A stretch of 64,000 nt of DNA from an uncultured Clostridia bacterium (GTDB lineage Bacteria; Bacillota; Clostridia; Saccharofermentanales; Saccharofermentanaceae): assembly GCA_946403085.1 (NCBI GenBank), contig CAMIYM010000008.1, positions 42,548 through 106,547 on the forward strand, given 5' to 3'. The position numbers were made by a program, and so were the translations under genes. This document shows, piece after piece, positions 1 through 8,606 of the stretch. The stretch's first letter is position 1. Every line of letters starts with the position of its first letter. Below the pieces are notes generated by a model. That model was not told the DNA's origin. It searched no databases and saw only the letters and a program-made list of their open reading frames with translations.

Positions 1-1
1 T

Positions 2-760
2 GGCAGACCCGGCATGTTCTTCGCAGTGGAACTCGGCGCGATATTCACGATCCCGCTCATGATGATCATGTTCAGGAAGAACAAAGAACCCGTTAACAGC
101 ACAGAGCATACTCCTGTCACGGACTATGTTCCCACCATCACGATGCTGGGCCACGTTGTTCTCCTCATCATCGCATCTTTCATCCGTGATACCCACCCGT
201 GGACAAATGGCATCATCTGCATGGCTTGCGGTGTCCTCACTATCATCTGGGAACTTATCAAGCAGAAGAGCACAGAGGGAATGAAGCATTCATTAAAGGC
301 AATGGACTACGATACGATGCTTCTCCTTACAGGTCTCTTCGTTGTAATCGCCTCTATAAGGGAAGTCGGTGTCATCGATGACCTCGCCGGCTTTATCGCA
401 AGCTTCGGAGGCTCCAACAGATTCGTTCTCTTCTCCATCATCGTATGGGGTTCAGTCCTTATCTCTGCATTTATCGACAACATCCCTTACGTCGCTACGA
501 TGCTGCCTCTCCTTGCAGGCGTTGCTTCCGCGATGAATGTCGAGCCGCACTTCCTCTACTTCGGACTTCTTGTCGGTGCGACATTGGGCGGTAACTTAAC
601 ACCTATCGGCGCATCCGCAAATATCGCCGGTGTCGGCATGCTTCGAAAAGAAGGACACGAGGTCGGCTTCGGCGACTTCATGAAGATCGGTGTTCCCTTC
701 ACGCTTACAGCCGTTATCGTAGGATATCTGTTCGTCTGGATCGTCTGGGCTCCGAAGTAA
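2..760 (+). CDS. ArsB/NhaD-type ion permease, 3' part
   Basis: This is the C-terminal part of a polytopic membrane transporter of the ArsB/NhaD/SLC13 ion-transporter superfamily, which moves anions or exchanges Na+/H+. The frame is open to the left edge, with codons before the first visible ATG at 14, so the 5' end is missing. About seven hydrophobic segments are visible. The signature is the pair DNIPYVATMLPLL and GATLGGNLTPIGASANI, the re-entrant region typical of the family. It ends in WIVWAPK and a terminator follows. The substrate cannot be told from this fragment. Confidence 0.85.
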   Translation, partial: GRPGMFFAVELGAIFTIPLMMIMFRKNKEPVNSTEHTPVTDYVPTITMLGHVVLLIIASFIRDTHPWTNGIICMACGVLTIIWELIKQKSTEGMKHSLKAMDYDTMLLLTGLFVVIASIREVGVIDDLAGFIASFGGSNRFVLFSIIVWGSVLISAFIDNIPYVATMLPLLAGVASAMNVEPHFLYFGLLVGATLGGNLTPIGASANIAGVGMLRKEGHEVGFGDFMKIGVPFTLTAVIVGYLFVWIVWAPK

Positions 761-791
761 TCCCCGTGACAACAAAATAAGCAATAAAAAA

Positions 792-827
792 GGGGCCGCC
801 TCAAGTGAAGCACTTATAGGCGGTCCC
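792..827. terminator. Bidirectional terminator hairpin
   Basis: A 10-bp stem (GGGGCCGCCT with AGGCGGTCCC, one G-T pair) sits between two converging genes. An A run precedes it on the plus strand, giving a T run for the minus-strand gene. Confidence 0.75.
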
Positions 828-849
828 TGAAATATCTGATTTAAGATTA

Positions 850-1179
850 TCAGCCCTCTTCTCCGTAGAAAGCTTCGTATGCTGCTTCTGCAAGCGATCC
901 GCTCGCATTGGAGATGACTGTGCTGTCAGGTGCGAGAAGTCTGTAGCTTCTCTCTCCCAAAGATCCGATCGGCATCTGTCCGTCGATTCCGAGAAGGATG
1001 TTATAGAAACAATCTGTAAGGACGGAGTTAAAGACCTCTCTTAAGAGTTCGTCACTGGCGCCTGCAGCCTTAAGCTTCGCGATCTGTTCACCTGCCATAG
1101 AATCTGCGCTGCTGAGATATGACTCGAGCATAGCATCCTTTTCTTCCCTGGCTGCCTTTGCAAATAATAATGCATCCAT
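850..1179 (-). CDS. Small helical protein of unknown function
   Basis: A 109-residue protein beginning MDALLFAKAAREEKD. I chose the ATG at 1179 because GGAGGT lies 7 bases upstream; an in-frame start further up has no such site. The N-terminal half is predicted helical and charged (EQIAKLKAAGASDELLREVF), and the C-terminal half is more mixed. I see no signal peptide, membrane segment or known motif. It is monocistronic, converging on the permease. Function unknown. Confidence 0.6.
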   Translation of the reverse strand: MDALLFAKAAREEKDAMLESYLSSADSMAGEQIAKLKAAGASDELLREVFNSVLTDCFYNILLGIDGQMPIGSLGERSYRLLAPDSTVISNASGSLAEAAYEAFYGEEG

Positions 1180-1298
1180 GACCGGAACCTCCAATTCACA
1201 GGTTTTGTATATTTTATCAAGAACTGACCTTGATGGTAAAGTAGCCCAAGTACAGTGTTTATTGTTTGTTCATTTTATTGGGACAGAAATAATAAATA

Positions 1299-1331
1299 AA
1301 AGCCCCGTAAGCAATATTGCTGCGGGGCTTT
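1299..1331 (-). terminator. Terminator after lipoprotein gene
   Basis: A 9-bp perfect stem (AAAGCCCCG / CGGGGCTTT) lies just downstream of the minus-strand lipoprotein gene ending at 1354. Confidence 0.8.
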
Positions 1332-1353
1332 GTGGTTAAAAACGTTATAGTTC

Positions 1354-2616
1354 TTATGCCAGTGTCTTTAGATACTCTACCATTGCATCGTAGCTCTTAA
1401 GAGATACTGCATCCGTTTTAAGGAGATCATATTCAGGATCGTTGGATGAGAGATTGAACTTTCTTCCCAGTACGATCTTGGCTTTGCTGACTGTATCCTT
1501 GATGGCAGACATGTATTCGTCTTTATCGATCTCAGTACCGTCCAGCTTATACTTGTAGGAATATTCCTCCTTGTCATCTTCTGAGATTTCAGAACGGCTG
1601 TATTCTGAAATTACATCCCAGCTGAAGTTATAAACTATGCTGTTAACTGTATATGATGTGGTCTCAGCTCTTGTCGTGCAGATGACGAGCCTGTTTGATG
1701 TGGCATATACCATGTAGTCTCCGCCTGACTGGCCGTTCGAAAGAACATCATCCTCAGAGACGATCTGGATAGCTTCTCCTGCATATTCGTTATAAGTGAA
1801 GATGCAAAGTTTTGCAGAATACTTGTTGCCGCTGTCAGCGAAGAAATAAAGCTCCGGGATGCCATTGCCGTCGATGTCGTAAAGACCTGTCGGATCGACA
1901 TTGAAGTTTTCCTTCACTGATGTGATTTCAGCCATGTGAGAAGCGAGCACTTCCTGATATGCCTTGATAGCCTTTTCATAGCTGCCGGGGAAGTCTGTTC
2001 CCTTAACGGAAGGCTCAGTTGTCTCAGCTGTAGGATCTGTATTTGTAGGATCAACGGAATCGATATAAGGAAGTGCGAATACGAATGAATATACTTCTCT
2101 TAATTCAGGGATCTCGGAGATCTTCCACTCACCCTTTTCCTTCTCCAAAGAAATCTTGCCGTTAACAGGGATGAACTGTCTCTGAGTCATGATCTTCTCG
2201 AGAACTTCAGCGTAGTCTTCATTGGCATCAGCGAAAATGCTGCCCCATCCGACAAGCTCATATCTTACCTTTACGGTAGCCTTGTCGCCGTCGATCTTGA
2301 TATCGTCTTTGTTATAATTGATCTTGATCGTTAATGCGATCTGAGTGTAGATATTGAAGATCTGATCTCCGACTTCTTTCTTGTAAAAATCAGCATTTAG
2401 AAGTTCTTTCGCTTCCGTATATTCCTTGTCGTCTTCTTCCCAGTTGGTAAGTTCTAATACTGAGTTGCAGTCGAATCTCTGAAGGCCTTCAACATACTTG
2501 GTCATAACATCTTCGATCTTGGATACGTCCTTAGCAGAACCTGACGATGCACATCCTGCAATGCCAATGAGCATACAGATACCGAGAACTGCTGCTATTA
2601 CTTTTTTAAGTTTCAT
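1354..2616 (-). CDS. Lipoprotein with NTF2-like and VCBS-like parts
   Basis: A 420-residue predicted surface lipoprotein. The N-terminus has a signal peptide ending in the lipobox IGIAGC. AAGGAG lies 8 bases before the ATG. Residues about 30-180 form a domain also seen in the lipoprotein at 4742 (a shared EW...EVYSF-type end). After a Thr/Glu linker, residues about 210-420 contain a DIDGNGIPELYFF motif, resembling the Asp-rich calcium loops of VCBS/FG-GAP repeats. This C-terminal part is paralogous to the next lipoprotein upstream (2666-3511), including the shared ending LKSYDAMVEYLK. Ligand and role are unknown; the envelope location is inferred from the lipobox. Confidence 0.8.
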   Translation of the reverse strand: MKLKKVIAAVLGICMLIGIAGCASSGSAKDVSKIEDVMTKYVEGLQRFDCNSVLELTNWEEDDKEYTEAKELLNADFYKKEVGDQIFNIYTQIALTIKINYNKDDIKIDGDKATVKVRYELVGWGSIFADANEDYAEVLEKIMTQRQFIPVNGKISLEKEKGEWKISEIPELREVYSFVFALPYIDSVDPTNTDPTAETTEPSVKGTDFPGSYEKAIKAYQEVLASHMAEITSVKENFNVDPTGLYDIDGNGIPELYFFADSGNKYSAKLCIFTYNEYAGEAIQIVSEDDVLSNGQSGGDYMVYATSNRLVICTTRAETTSYTVNSIVYNFSWDVISEYSRSEISEDDKEEYSYKYKLDGTEIDKDEYMSAIKDTVSKAKIVLGRKFNLSSNDPEYDLLKTDAVSLKSYDAMVEYLKTLA

Positions 2617-2665
2617 CTAAATACTCCTTATTATCCACGTTTGTCCGTGTTAATGCGCTGCTAAT

Positions 2666-3511
2666 TTAACTCAACGACTTGAAATATTCAACCGCTTCTT
2701 CGTAGCTCTTAAGCCCCGTTGCCTTCATCTTTTTAAGAGGTGCTTCATTATCTGAATCTGCAGGATCGAAGTTCCTTACAATGAGTTCCTGTGTTCTTTC
2801 GACATAGTCTTTGATCACCTTGTCGTAGTCTTCTTTTGTGATAGTCTCGCTGTTATTTTTCTTGCACTCATATCTGAACTTTGAGACTCCGGTATCGTAG
2901 TTATAATCCTCGTATTCGATCAGTGAGTATGAGGCAATGAGACTGAAATCCTTAAGGGAATGCACCTCAGTGGAATAGTGCGTCTGGAATTCCTCTCCGC
3001 CCCATGTGGTCAGTATGAGTTCCTTATCCGTCTTATATACGAGAAGTCCTCCGCCAGAACCTGCCTGATAGATTACATTCGGTATCACGATATAATCGGC
3101 CATCTCACCTGCATACGGCAGATACGAACGGACCGCGAACTTTGCGCTGAAGCCGGGCTCATCTTCTGTATAGTAATAAAGCTCAGGAAGACCGTCTCCG
3201 TTAAGGTCAGATGTTCCGACAAGCTCATTCATGCTGAAAGTTTTCCCGACTGCTTTGATATGGTCCTTCTCTGAATTAAGGAACCAGATGCAAGAATCGA
3301 TGCAGTCTTTATAATCATTGGCAGCTGTTGTGGTATCACTTCCAGAAGTTTCTGTCACAACAGTTTCCGTCTCACTTTCTGAAGCTTTCGTCGTCTCAGT
3401 TGCTTTTGACTCTGTTTCCCTGGAAGTACCGGAAGTATTGCCCGCACATCCTGCTGCACCTGTGATCATGCAAACGCTGAGGGCTGCGGCAATCAGTTTA
3501 TTTATCTTCAT
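2666..3511 (-). CDS. Lipoprotein, paralogue of its neighbour
   Basis: A 281-residue lipoprotein starting MKINKLIAAAL, with lipobox ITGAAGC followed by a Ser/Thr/Glu-rich linker. I preferred the ATG at 3511 over an upstream in-frame TTG; GGGGAG precedes it. The rest of the protein matches the C-terminal half of the downstream lipoprotein: DLNGDGLPELYYY, then a beta-rich stretch and LKSYEEAVEYFKSLS at the end. The two genes are 49 bp apart in the same direction, so they probably arose by tandem duplication with loss or gain of the N-terminal domain. Function unknown. Confidence 0.75.
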   Translation of the reverse strand: MKINKLIAAALSVCMITGAAGCAGNTSGTSRETESKATETTKASESETETVVTETSGSDTTTAANDYKDCIDSCIWFLNSEKDHIKAVGKTFSMNELVGTSDLNGDGLPELYYYTEDEPGFSAKFAVRSYLPYAGEMADYIVIPNVIYQAGSGGGLLVYKTDKELILTTWGGEEFQTHYSTEVHSLKDFSLIASYSLIEYEDYNYDTGVSKFRYECKKNNSETITKEDYDKVIKDYVERTQELIVRNFDPADSDNEAPLKKMKATGLKSYEEAVEYFKSLS

Positions 3512-3536
3512 GATGTGCTTTCTCCCCAAAATAAAA

Positions 3537-3567
3537 AGTCTGGTCTCTTTATCAAAGAAACCAGACT
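3537..3567 (-). terminator. Terminator after DHH gene
   Basis: Stem AGTCTGGT / ACCAGACT, followed on the minus strand by TTTTTATTTT. It separates the DHH phosphoesterase from the downstream lipoprotein gene. Confidence 0.8.
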
Positions 3568-3596
3568 ATATAATAACTTAAATCAATATTGATTAG

Positions 3597-4535
3597 TTAT
3601 TCTTTTTCTTCATGCTCATTGAGTCTTGCAATGATGTTGGGAAGCTCAGCGTCTACCTTGTCATTGTCGATCTGGCATGTGCCCGCATTGGTGTGTCCGC
3701 CGCCGCCATATGCAAGGCAGAGCTCGCCGATATCAGTGGTACCATTCTTGTTAACGATGGACTTACCGATCATGACTGCCGTATTCTGCTTCTTGAAGCC
3801 CCACGCAACATGAACACTCATCTCAACTTCAGGCCACATCGCATATACCATGAATCTGTTGCCCGTATAGATCGTCTCAAGAGGTCTTAAGTCGATAACA
3901 GCAACTTTGTCGTAGATCTTGGTAACTTCCTGAAGCTGCTTCTTGAAGAGCTCCTGCTGCTCGAAATACATATCCGTACGTTCCTTAACGTCAGGGAGAG
4001 CGAGGACTTCCTTGATGGTGTGGTTTGTGCAGTAATCGATGAGCTCCATCATGAGCTGGTAGTTGGAGATCCTGAAGTCATGGAAACGGCCAAGACCTGT
4101 TCTTGCATCCATAATGAAGTTCATAAGTACCCAGTCAGTAGGATTAAGGATCTCATCGACCGTGAAGTCAGCTGAGTCGCCCTTATCGACAGCGAGCATG
4201 ATCTCTTCTGTGACTGTCTTGAATGTCTTAGCGCCGCCATAGTAGTTATATACTACTCTTGCAGCAGACTTCTCGCAGATGCAGATGTACTTGTCGCCAA
4301 ATGCCTCGTGATCAGTTCTGATGAGCTCACTTTCATGGTGGTCAAAAGCGAGACCGACTCTCGGATCGAACGGGAGGTTCGTTGTGATGTCATTCTCGGT
4401 GATATCAACTTTTCCATCCTGAACATCTTTCGGATGAACGAACTTGATTTCATCGATGATATCCAGTTCTTTGAGCAACATAGCGCAAACAAGTCCGTCA
4501 AAATCGCTTCTGGTAATGAGTCTCTTCTTGTCCAT
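3597..4535 (-). CDS. DHH/DHHA1 family phosphoesterase
   Basis: A 312-residue cytoplasmic metal-dependent phosphoesterase of the DHH superfamily, which includes NrnA-like nanoRNases and pAp or cyclic-dinucleotide phosphatases. The N-terminal DHH domain shows RSDFDGLVCAML and FDHHESE, the Asp/His metal ligands. The C-terminal DHHA1 domain shows GGGGHTNAGTCQI. I chose the ATG at 4535 because GGGAGG precedes it by 8 bases. The gene stands alone. Which substrate it uses cannot be decided here. Confidence 0.85.
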   Translation of the reverse strand: MDKKRLITRSDFDGLVCAMLLKELDIIDEIKFVHPKDVQDGKVDITENDITTNLPFDPRVGLAFDHHESELIRTDHEAFGDKYICICEKSAARVVYNYYGGAKTFKTVTEEIMLAVDKGDSADFTVDEILNPTDWVLMNFIMDARTGLGRFHDFRISNYQLMMELIDYCTNHTIKEVLALPDVKERTDMYFEQQELFKKQLQEVTKIYDKVAVIDLRPLETIYTGNRFMVYAMWPEVEMSVHVAWGFKKQNTAVMIGKSIVNKNGTTDIGELCLAYGGGGHTNAGTCQIDNDKVDAELPNIIARLNEHEEKE

Positions 4536-4741
4536 ATGGCATTCCTCCCATGTATTTGTATCGCCCTGCATAGGGCCGCATGTTTCTAAACTAAATTTTA
4601 TAAAAACCATTTTCGGAATTCAATGTCACCACCCCCTCAAAACCGCGGTATTTCCTCATTATTCACATTATATTTACCTTGACGCAACACGTGGGGGTAG
4701 GTATTGTTAGGATAATTATAGAAAAAGATTGGACAGAGGCT

Positions 4742-6289
4742 ATGAACAGGAAATTTGCGAAAAGCACAGCTGTTTTACTTGCTCTCGCGGTGATCTTGCC
4801 GGTCTTCTGTTCATGTTCATTTTTCGCGAAGTCTAAAGTATTAGAAGTAACTACCAAACTTGTTGACGGCATCAAAGACAGGAACGCTTCCGACATACTC
4901 GACTGTACCGACGGCCTTAAGCGCGACTTCAAAAAATCTTTCAAAGAAACCCTCGGCAAGACCATGTACACCAACGAAGACATGGCGTACCAGTCAGCTG
5001 TATTCGATACCTTAAAAGCTGAGATCAAGAGCGATCAGATCGACATCCAGAAAGACGAGGCCACATGCCCCATCGAGTTCACGATAGCAGATGTAGATAC
5101 ACTTCAGGGCGGAGATTATGCGGATGCCGCAGCACTCGCAGATGCAGTGTCAAAATGCCCTGTTAAGACCATAAAAGTCAATGCCGAGCTTAAGAAGATC
5201 GACAAAGAGTGGCTCGTAACCAACTTCGATTCTTCTAACTTCCAGGAGGTATTCTCATTCTTCGGTAAGATGCCTCCGATCGCCAGAGGCGCGTTCCTTG
5301 CGACAGTAGATAAGCTTCCCCAGGCAGTTATCGCTGACGATCCCGTTGCCGTCAATAACCTTCTCTACTCTCCTAACGATGCGATGAATCCGGTAACTGA
5401 AGTATTCAACATGAACGCTAATCCCACCATTGAGGAGAAGGCCTTTCAGGCTGCAGTAAGGTCTACAATGACTTACAAGATCAATGAGTCGACCTTAAGC
5501 ATCAAGGGCAACAAGGGCACCATAGATATCGAGATCACAATGGCAGATTACGAGACACTTGCAGGCAAGCAATTTAACTCGATCCCTGAGATCGTAAATG
5601 CCGTTAATTCATGCGGCACAAAGACTTTAAAGTACACCTGCAAAATGGTAAGGACTGCATATGTCTGGGCAATAGTTAATATCGACTCGGAAGAATTCGC
5701 AGCGTTCTTAAACTATAAGAAATTCTCCATAGACCTCAAAAAAGTCGACGGAAAATATAGTTCGTCCGTGGATGTCACCGATAAGTTCACCGCTTATGTA
5801 GCCTCCGAATTCAAGATCAAGATGCCTTCAGATCTTGACGGAAGGATCATTGTAAATTCAACTCTCATCCTGGATAACGGCAATTATAAGCTCACTGTCG
5901 ACCGCGACGGCCTTGAATCAAACATCAAGTCATTTGCCGAGAGAAATATCGATAAGATCATAATGAGTTACCTTGGCACCACTTCCCAGACAGGTCTTGA
6001 TGCCCTCTCCAAGATCGCAGGCTACAAGGATTATGCCGACATGAAGAAGAAGATCCTGGAAGAGATCTCCAGAAAGATCCAGTCTGTCGATATATCAAGC
6101 ATGAACAGTTCCGGCAGATATACGGTAAATGACAACCAGATCGCTTTGAACTCAGGTGTTGATGTGCTTCCCGGCACGATCGACAATTACGGCGTGATCA
6201 CTGTTACCGTCCCTATCAAAGATCCGGATGCCAAGATGTTCCTTGGTGCGGATACCATGACGCTTCCTTTTTCGAAAACTGAACAGTAA
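4742..6289 (+). CDS. Large lipoprotein with two repeated domains
   Basis: A 515-residue lipoprotein starting MNRKFAKSTAVLL with lipobox LPVFCSC. An upstream in-frame TTG is less likely because it precedes the signal peptide. Residues about 25-180 and 185-335 look like two diverged copies of one domain, each with a helix, an ADxxTLxG-type stretch and a closing W-beta segment (EWLVTNFDSSNFQEVFSF; YVWAIVNIDSEEFAAF). That domain also resembles the N-terminal domain of the lipoprotein at 1354. The C-terminal 150 residues are unrelated. Function unknown; the repeated fold may be an NTF2-like or DUF4878-type cone, which is an inference. Confidence 0.75.
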   Translation: MNRKFAKSTAVLLALAVILPVFCSCSFFAKSKVLEVTTKLVDGIKDRNASDILDCTDGLKRDFKKSFKETLGKTMYTNEDMAYQSAVFDTLKAEIKSDQIDIQKDEATCPIEFTIADVDTLQGGDYADAAALADAVSKCPVKTIKVNAELKKIDKEWLVTNFDSSNFQEVFSFFGKMPPIARGAFLATVDKLPQAVIADDPVAVNNLLYSPNDAMNPVTEVFNMNANPTIEEKAFQAAVRSTMTYKINESTLSIKGNKGTIDIEITMADYETLAGKQFNSIPEIVNAVNSCGTKTLKYTCKMVRTAYVWAIVNIDSEEFAAFLNYKKFSIDLKKVDGKYSSSVDVTDKFTAYVASEFKIKMPSDLDGRIIVNSTLILDNGNYKLTVDRDGLESNIKSFAERNIDKIIMSYLGTTSQTGLDALSKIAGYKDYADMKKKILEEISRKIQSVDISSMNSSGRYTVNDNQIALNSGVDVLPGTIDNYGVITVTVPIKDPDAKMFLGADTMTLPFSKTEQ

Positions 6290-6365
6290 GGCGGTTTGCT
6301 AACGGCTGACTACTTCTGGCTGACAGCTACTATCTTCCGGCTTAAACTCCCAGCATAAGTCCAAG

Positions 6366-6584
6366 CATGCACGGAGCTTTGCTTGGAGTTTTTGCGTTTT
6401 CGGTCAATATTCCGCGCATTTGTCACAGCGTGCACGGAGCTTTGCTTGGACTTTAAGCGTTTTTGGGCAATATTCCGCGCATATGTCACAGCATGCGTGG
6501 AGCTTTGCTGGGACTTTAAGCGTTTTTTGGCAATATTCCGCGCATATGTCACCGCATGCGTGGAGCTTTGCTTGGATTTTTCAG
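6366..6584. repeat. 63-bp tandem repeat, about 3.5 copies
   Basis: Copies start at 6366, 6429, 6492 and 6555 (partial). Each begins with CATGC(A/G)(C/T)GGAGCTTTGCT and contains GGCAATATTCCGCGCAT near its end. Because the period is divisible by three, both strands stay open, giving repetitive translations. None has a plausible start or codon pattern, so I treat the block as noncoding. It lies between the lipoprotein gene and the gpmI terminator. Confidence 0.9.
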
Positions 6585-6618
6585 ATCATCATGCTCGAAA
6601 ATAACACCAGCAACAAAA

Positions 6619-6650
6619 AAGGAGGCCATCTCTTATGAGACAGCCTCCTT
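6619..6650 (-). terminator. gpmI terminator
   Basis: Stem AAGGAGGC / GCCTCCTT with a T run on the minus strand, 30 bp past the gpmI stop. Confidence 0.85.
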
Positions 6651-6680
6651 CGCGGAGCCTTAAAGGCTATTGATCAATTA

Positions 6681-8273
6681 TTACTTCTTGATAAGAAGTG
6701 ACTCACCTGTCATCTCTGCAGGCTGGGGAAGTCCCATGATCTCGAGGAGTGTGGGAGCGATGTCGCAGAGACGGCCACCCTCACGGAGTGTGTATGCAGG
6801 ATCATAGTTGTAGAGGATGAACGGAACGGGATTTGTTGTGTGTGCAGTGTGAGGCTGCATTGTCTCGAGGTTCATCATCTGCTCAGCGTTGCCGTGGTCA
6901 GCACAGATGAAGAGAACGCCGTTCATCTTCTTAACTGCTTCAACAGCGCCGCCTACGCAAGCGTCAACTCTCTCTACTGCCTTAATAGCTGCTTCGAGAA
7001 CACCTGTGTGGCCGACCATGTCAGGGTTAGCAAAGTTGATGATTACTACATCATACTTATCAGAGCAGATAGCTGCGTCGAGCTTCTCTGATACTTCAGG
7101 AGCGCTCATCTCAGGCTTAAGGTCATATGTGGCAACTGCAGGTGAAGGAACGAGTGTACGGTCCTCATCCTTGTTGGGCTCTTCGATACCGCCGTTGAAG
7201 AAGAATGTAACGTGTGCATACTTCTCTGTCTCAGCGATTCTGAGCTGCTTTAAGCCGTTAGCTGCAAGGTATTCACCAAGAGTGTTCTTGATCTCTTCCT
7301 TCTTGAAAGCAACGAACTTGTTAGGGATAAGTTCATCGTAATCCTTGAAGCATACATATGTGAGAGGCATGAAGCCGTTTGCTCTCTTAAGGTGCTTGAT
7401 GCACTTTGTGTCAGAAGCGTCACCGGGCTGTGCAGCGATATCCTCGTCACTGTAGCAGAAAGCCTTTGTGATCTCTCTTGCACGGTCAGGACGGAAGTTG
7501 AAGAAGATAACTGAATCGTTAGGCTTAACGACAGATACAGGCTTACCTTCGCTGTCTACGATAACTGTAGGAAGAACGAACTCGTCTGTTACGCCGCCGT
7601 CATATGAAGCCTGCATAGCAGCAACAGGATCTGTAGCCTTAACGCCCTCGCCGAGTACGAGTGAATCGTAAGCTGTCTGGATTCTGTCCCAGTTGTTGTC
7701 TCTGTCCATTGCATAGTAACGGCCGGACATTGAAGCGACCTTACCTACGCCGATCTCAGCCATCTTGTCGATAAGAGCCTGGAGATAATCCTTGCCGGAT
7801 GCCGGAGGAGTGTCACGGCCATCGAAGAAAGGATGAACATAAACTCTGTCGAATCCCTCTCTCTTGCAGAGCTCGAGGATCGCATAGAGGTGTGTGTTGT
7901 GTGAGTGAACACCGCCGTCAGAGAGAAGACCCCATACGTGGAGGTCAGAATTCTTCTCTTTGCAGTTGTTGATGGCACGGAGAAGGTCTTCATTCTTGAA
8001 GAAGACACCGTCCTCAATGTACTTTGTGATGAGAGTAAGATCCTGATAAATGATCCTTCCTGAACCGATGTTCATATGGCCTACTTCGGAGTTGCCCATC
8101 TGTCCATCAGGAAGTCCTACTGCGAGTCCGGATGCGTAACCCTTAACGAAAGGGCACTCAGCCATAAGCTTGTCGATAACGGGAGTATTAGCCATAGCAA
8201 TGGCATTGTATTCCTTGTTGTCTGTAAGTCCGAATCCGTCAAGGACCATAAGTACTACAGGTCTGCGTTTCAT
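6681..8273 (-). CDS. gpmI: 2,3-bisphosphoglycerate-independent phosphoglycerate mutase
   Basis: A cytoplasmic glycolytic enzyme that interconverts 3- and 2-phosphoglycerate with Mn2+. At 530 residues it is slightly longer than the usual 510. The alkaline-phosphatase-type core is clear: MVLDGFG at the N-terminus, the phosphoserine motif MGNSEVGH with Ser62, FDGRDTPP, and the metal ligands NFANPDMVGHTG and CADHGNAEQM near the C-terminus. AAAGGAG lies 8 bases before the ATG. The DUF4250 gene lies 21 bp upstream on the same strand and may be cotranscribed. Confidence 0.97.
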   Translation of the reverse strand: MKRRPVVLMVLDGFGLTDNKEYNAIAMANTPVIDKLMAECPFVKGYASGLAVGLPDGQMGNSEVGHMNIGSGRIIYQDLTLITKYIEDGVFFKNEDLLRAINNCKEKNSDLHVWGLLSDGGVHSHNTHLYAILELCKREGFDRVYVHPFFDGRDTPPASGKDYLQALIDKMAEIGVGKVASMSGRYYAMDRDNNWDRIQTAYDSLVLGEGVKATDPVAAMQASYDGGVTDEFVLPTVIVDSEGKPVSVVKPNDSVIFFNFRPDRAREITKAFCYSDEDIAAQPGDASDTKCIKHLKRANGFMPLTYVCFKDYDELIPNKFVAFKKEEIKNTLGEYLAANGLKQLRIAETEKYAHVTFFFNGGIEEPNKDEDRTLVPSPAVATYDLKPEMSAPEVSEKLDAAICSDKYDVVIINFANPDMVGHTGVLEAAIKAVERVDACVGGAVEAVKKMNGVLFICADHGNAEQMMNLETMQPHTAHTTNPVPFILYNYDPAYTLREGGRLCDIAPTLLEIMGLPQPAEMTGESLLIKK

Positions 8274-8294
8274 ATACGTTCTCCTTTGAAATAA

Positions 8295-8480
8295 TTATTC
8301 TTTGGTGACAAAACGGTTGAGGTTATCGTTATAAACATAACCGGCTGCTCCAATTGCCTCCTTGATCGCGTCTTCATCCTCACCGAGCGATGCAGCAAGC
8401 TCTGAAAGGCTCGAAAAGTTGTCTCTCAGCTGCGTGTTGATGTAGCTCAAAAGCATGAACGGATCTTTGGGCAGGGCCAT
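8295..8480 (-). CDS. DUF4250 family small protein
   Basis: A 61-residue protein, MALPKDPFMLLSYINTQLRD, matching the DUF4250 family of short conserved proteins in Clostridia. I chose the second ATG (8480) because GAGGTG lies 7 bases upstream. The N-terminal KDPxxLLSxxNxxLRD and a helix-turn-helix-like SLSELAASLGEDEDAIKEAIGAAGY suggest a small nucleic-acid or protein binder, but the family function is unknown. It precedes gpmI by 21 bp. Confidence 0.8.
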   Translation of the reverse strand: MALPKDPFMLLSYINTQLRDNFSSLSELAASLGEDEDAIKEAIGAAGYVYNDNLNRFVTKE

Positions 8481-8606
8481 GTCATAACACCTCAATTCAT
8501 TTTTGCCGGCAACAGTATAGCACGATATGAGGTCCAGTGTTATGTAATTATTTATATAAAAAGGATTTGTCAGGGCAGGCCCGTTTTGGTCCGAATGATA
8601 TCGTCT

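Noticed and set aside
6366..6584. CRISPR array at the 63-bp repeats
   Set aside because: Copies are contiguous with no unique spacers, and there are no cas genes in the window.
6310..6638. Repetitive frames on both strands over the 63-bp repeats
   Set aside because: They arise because the period is a multiple of three; no start signals and codon use unlike real genes.
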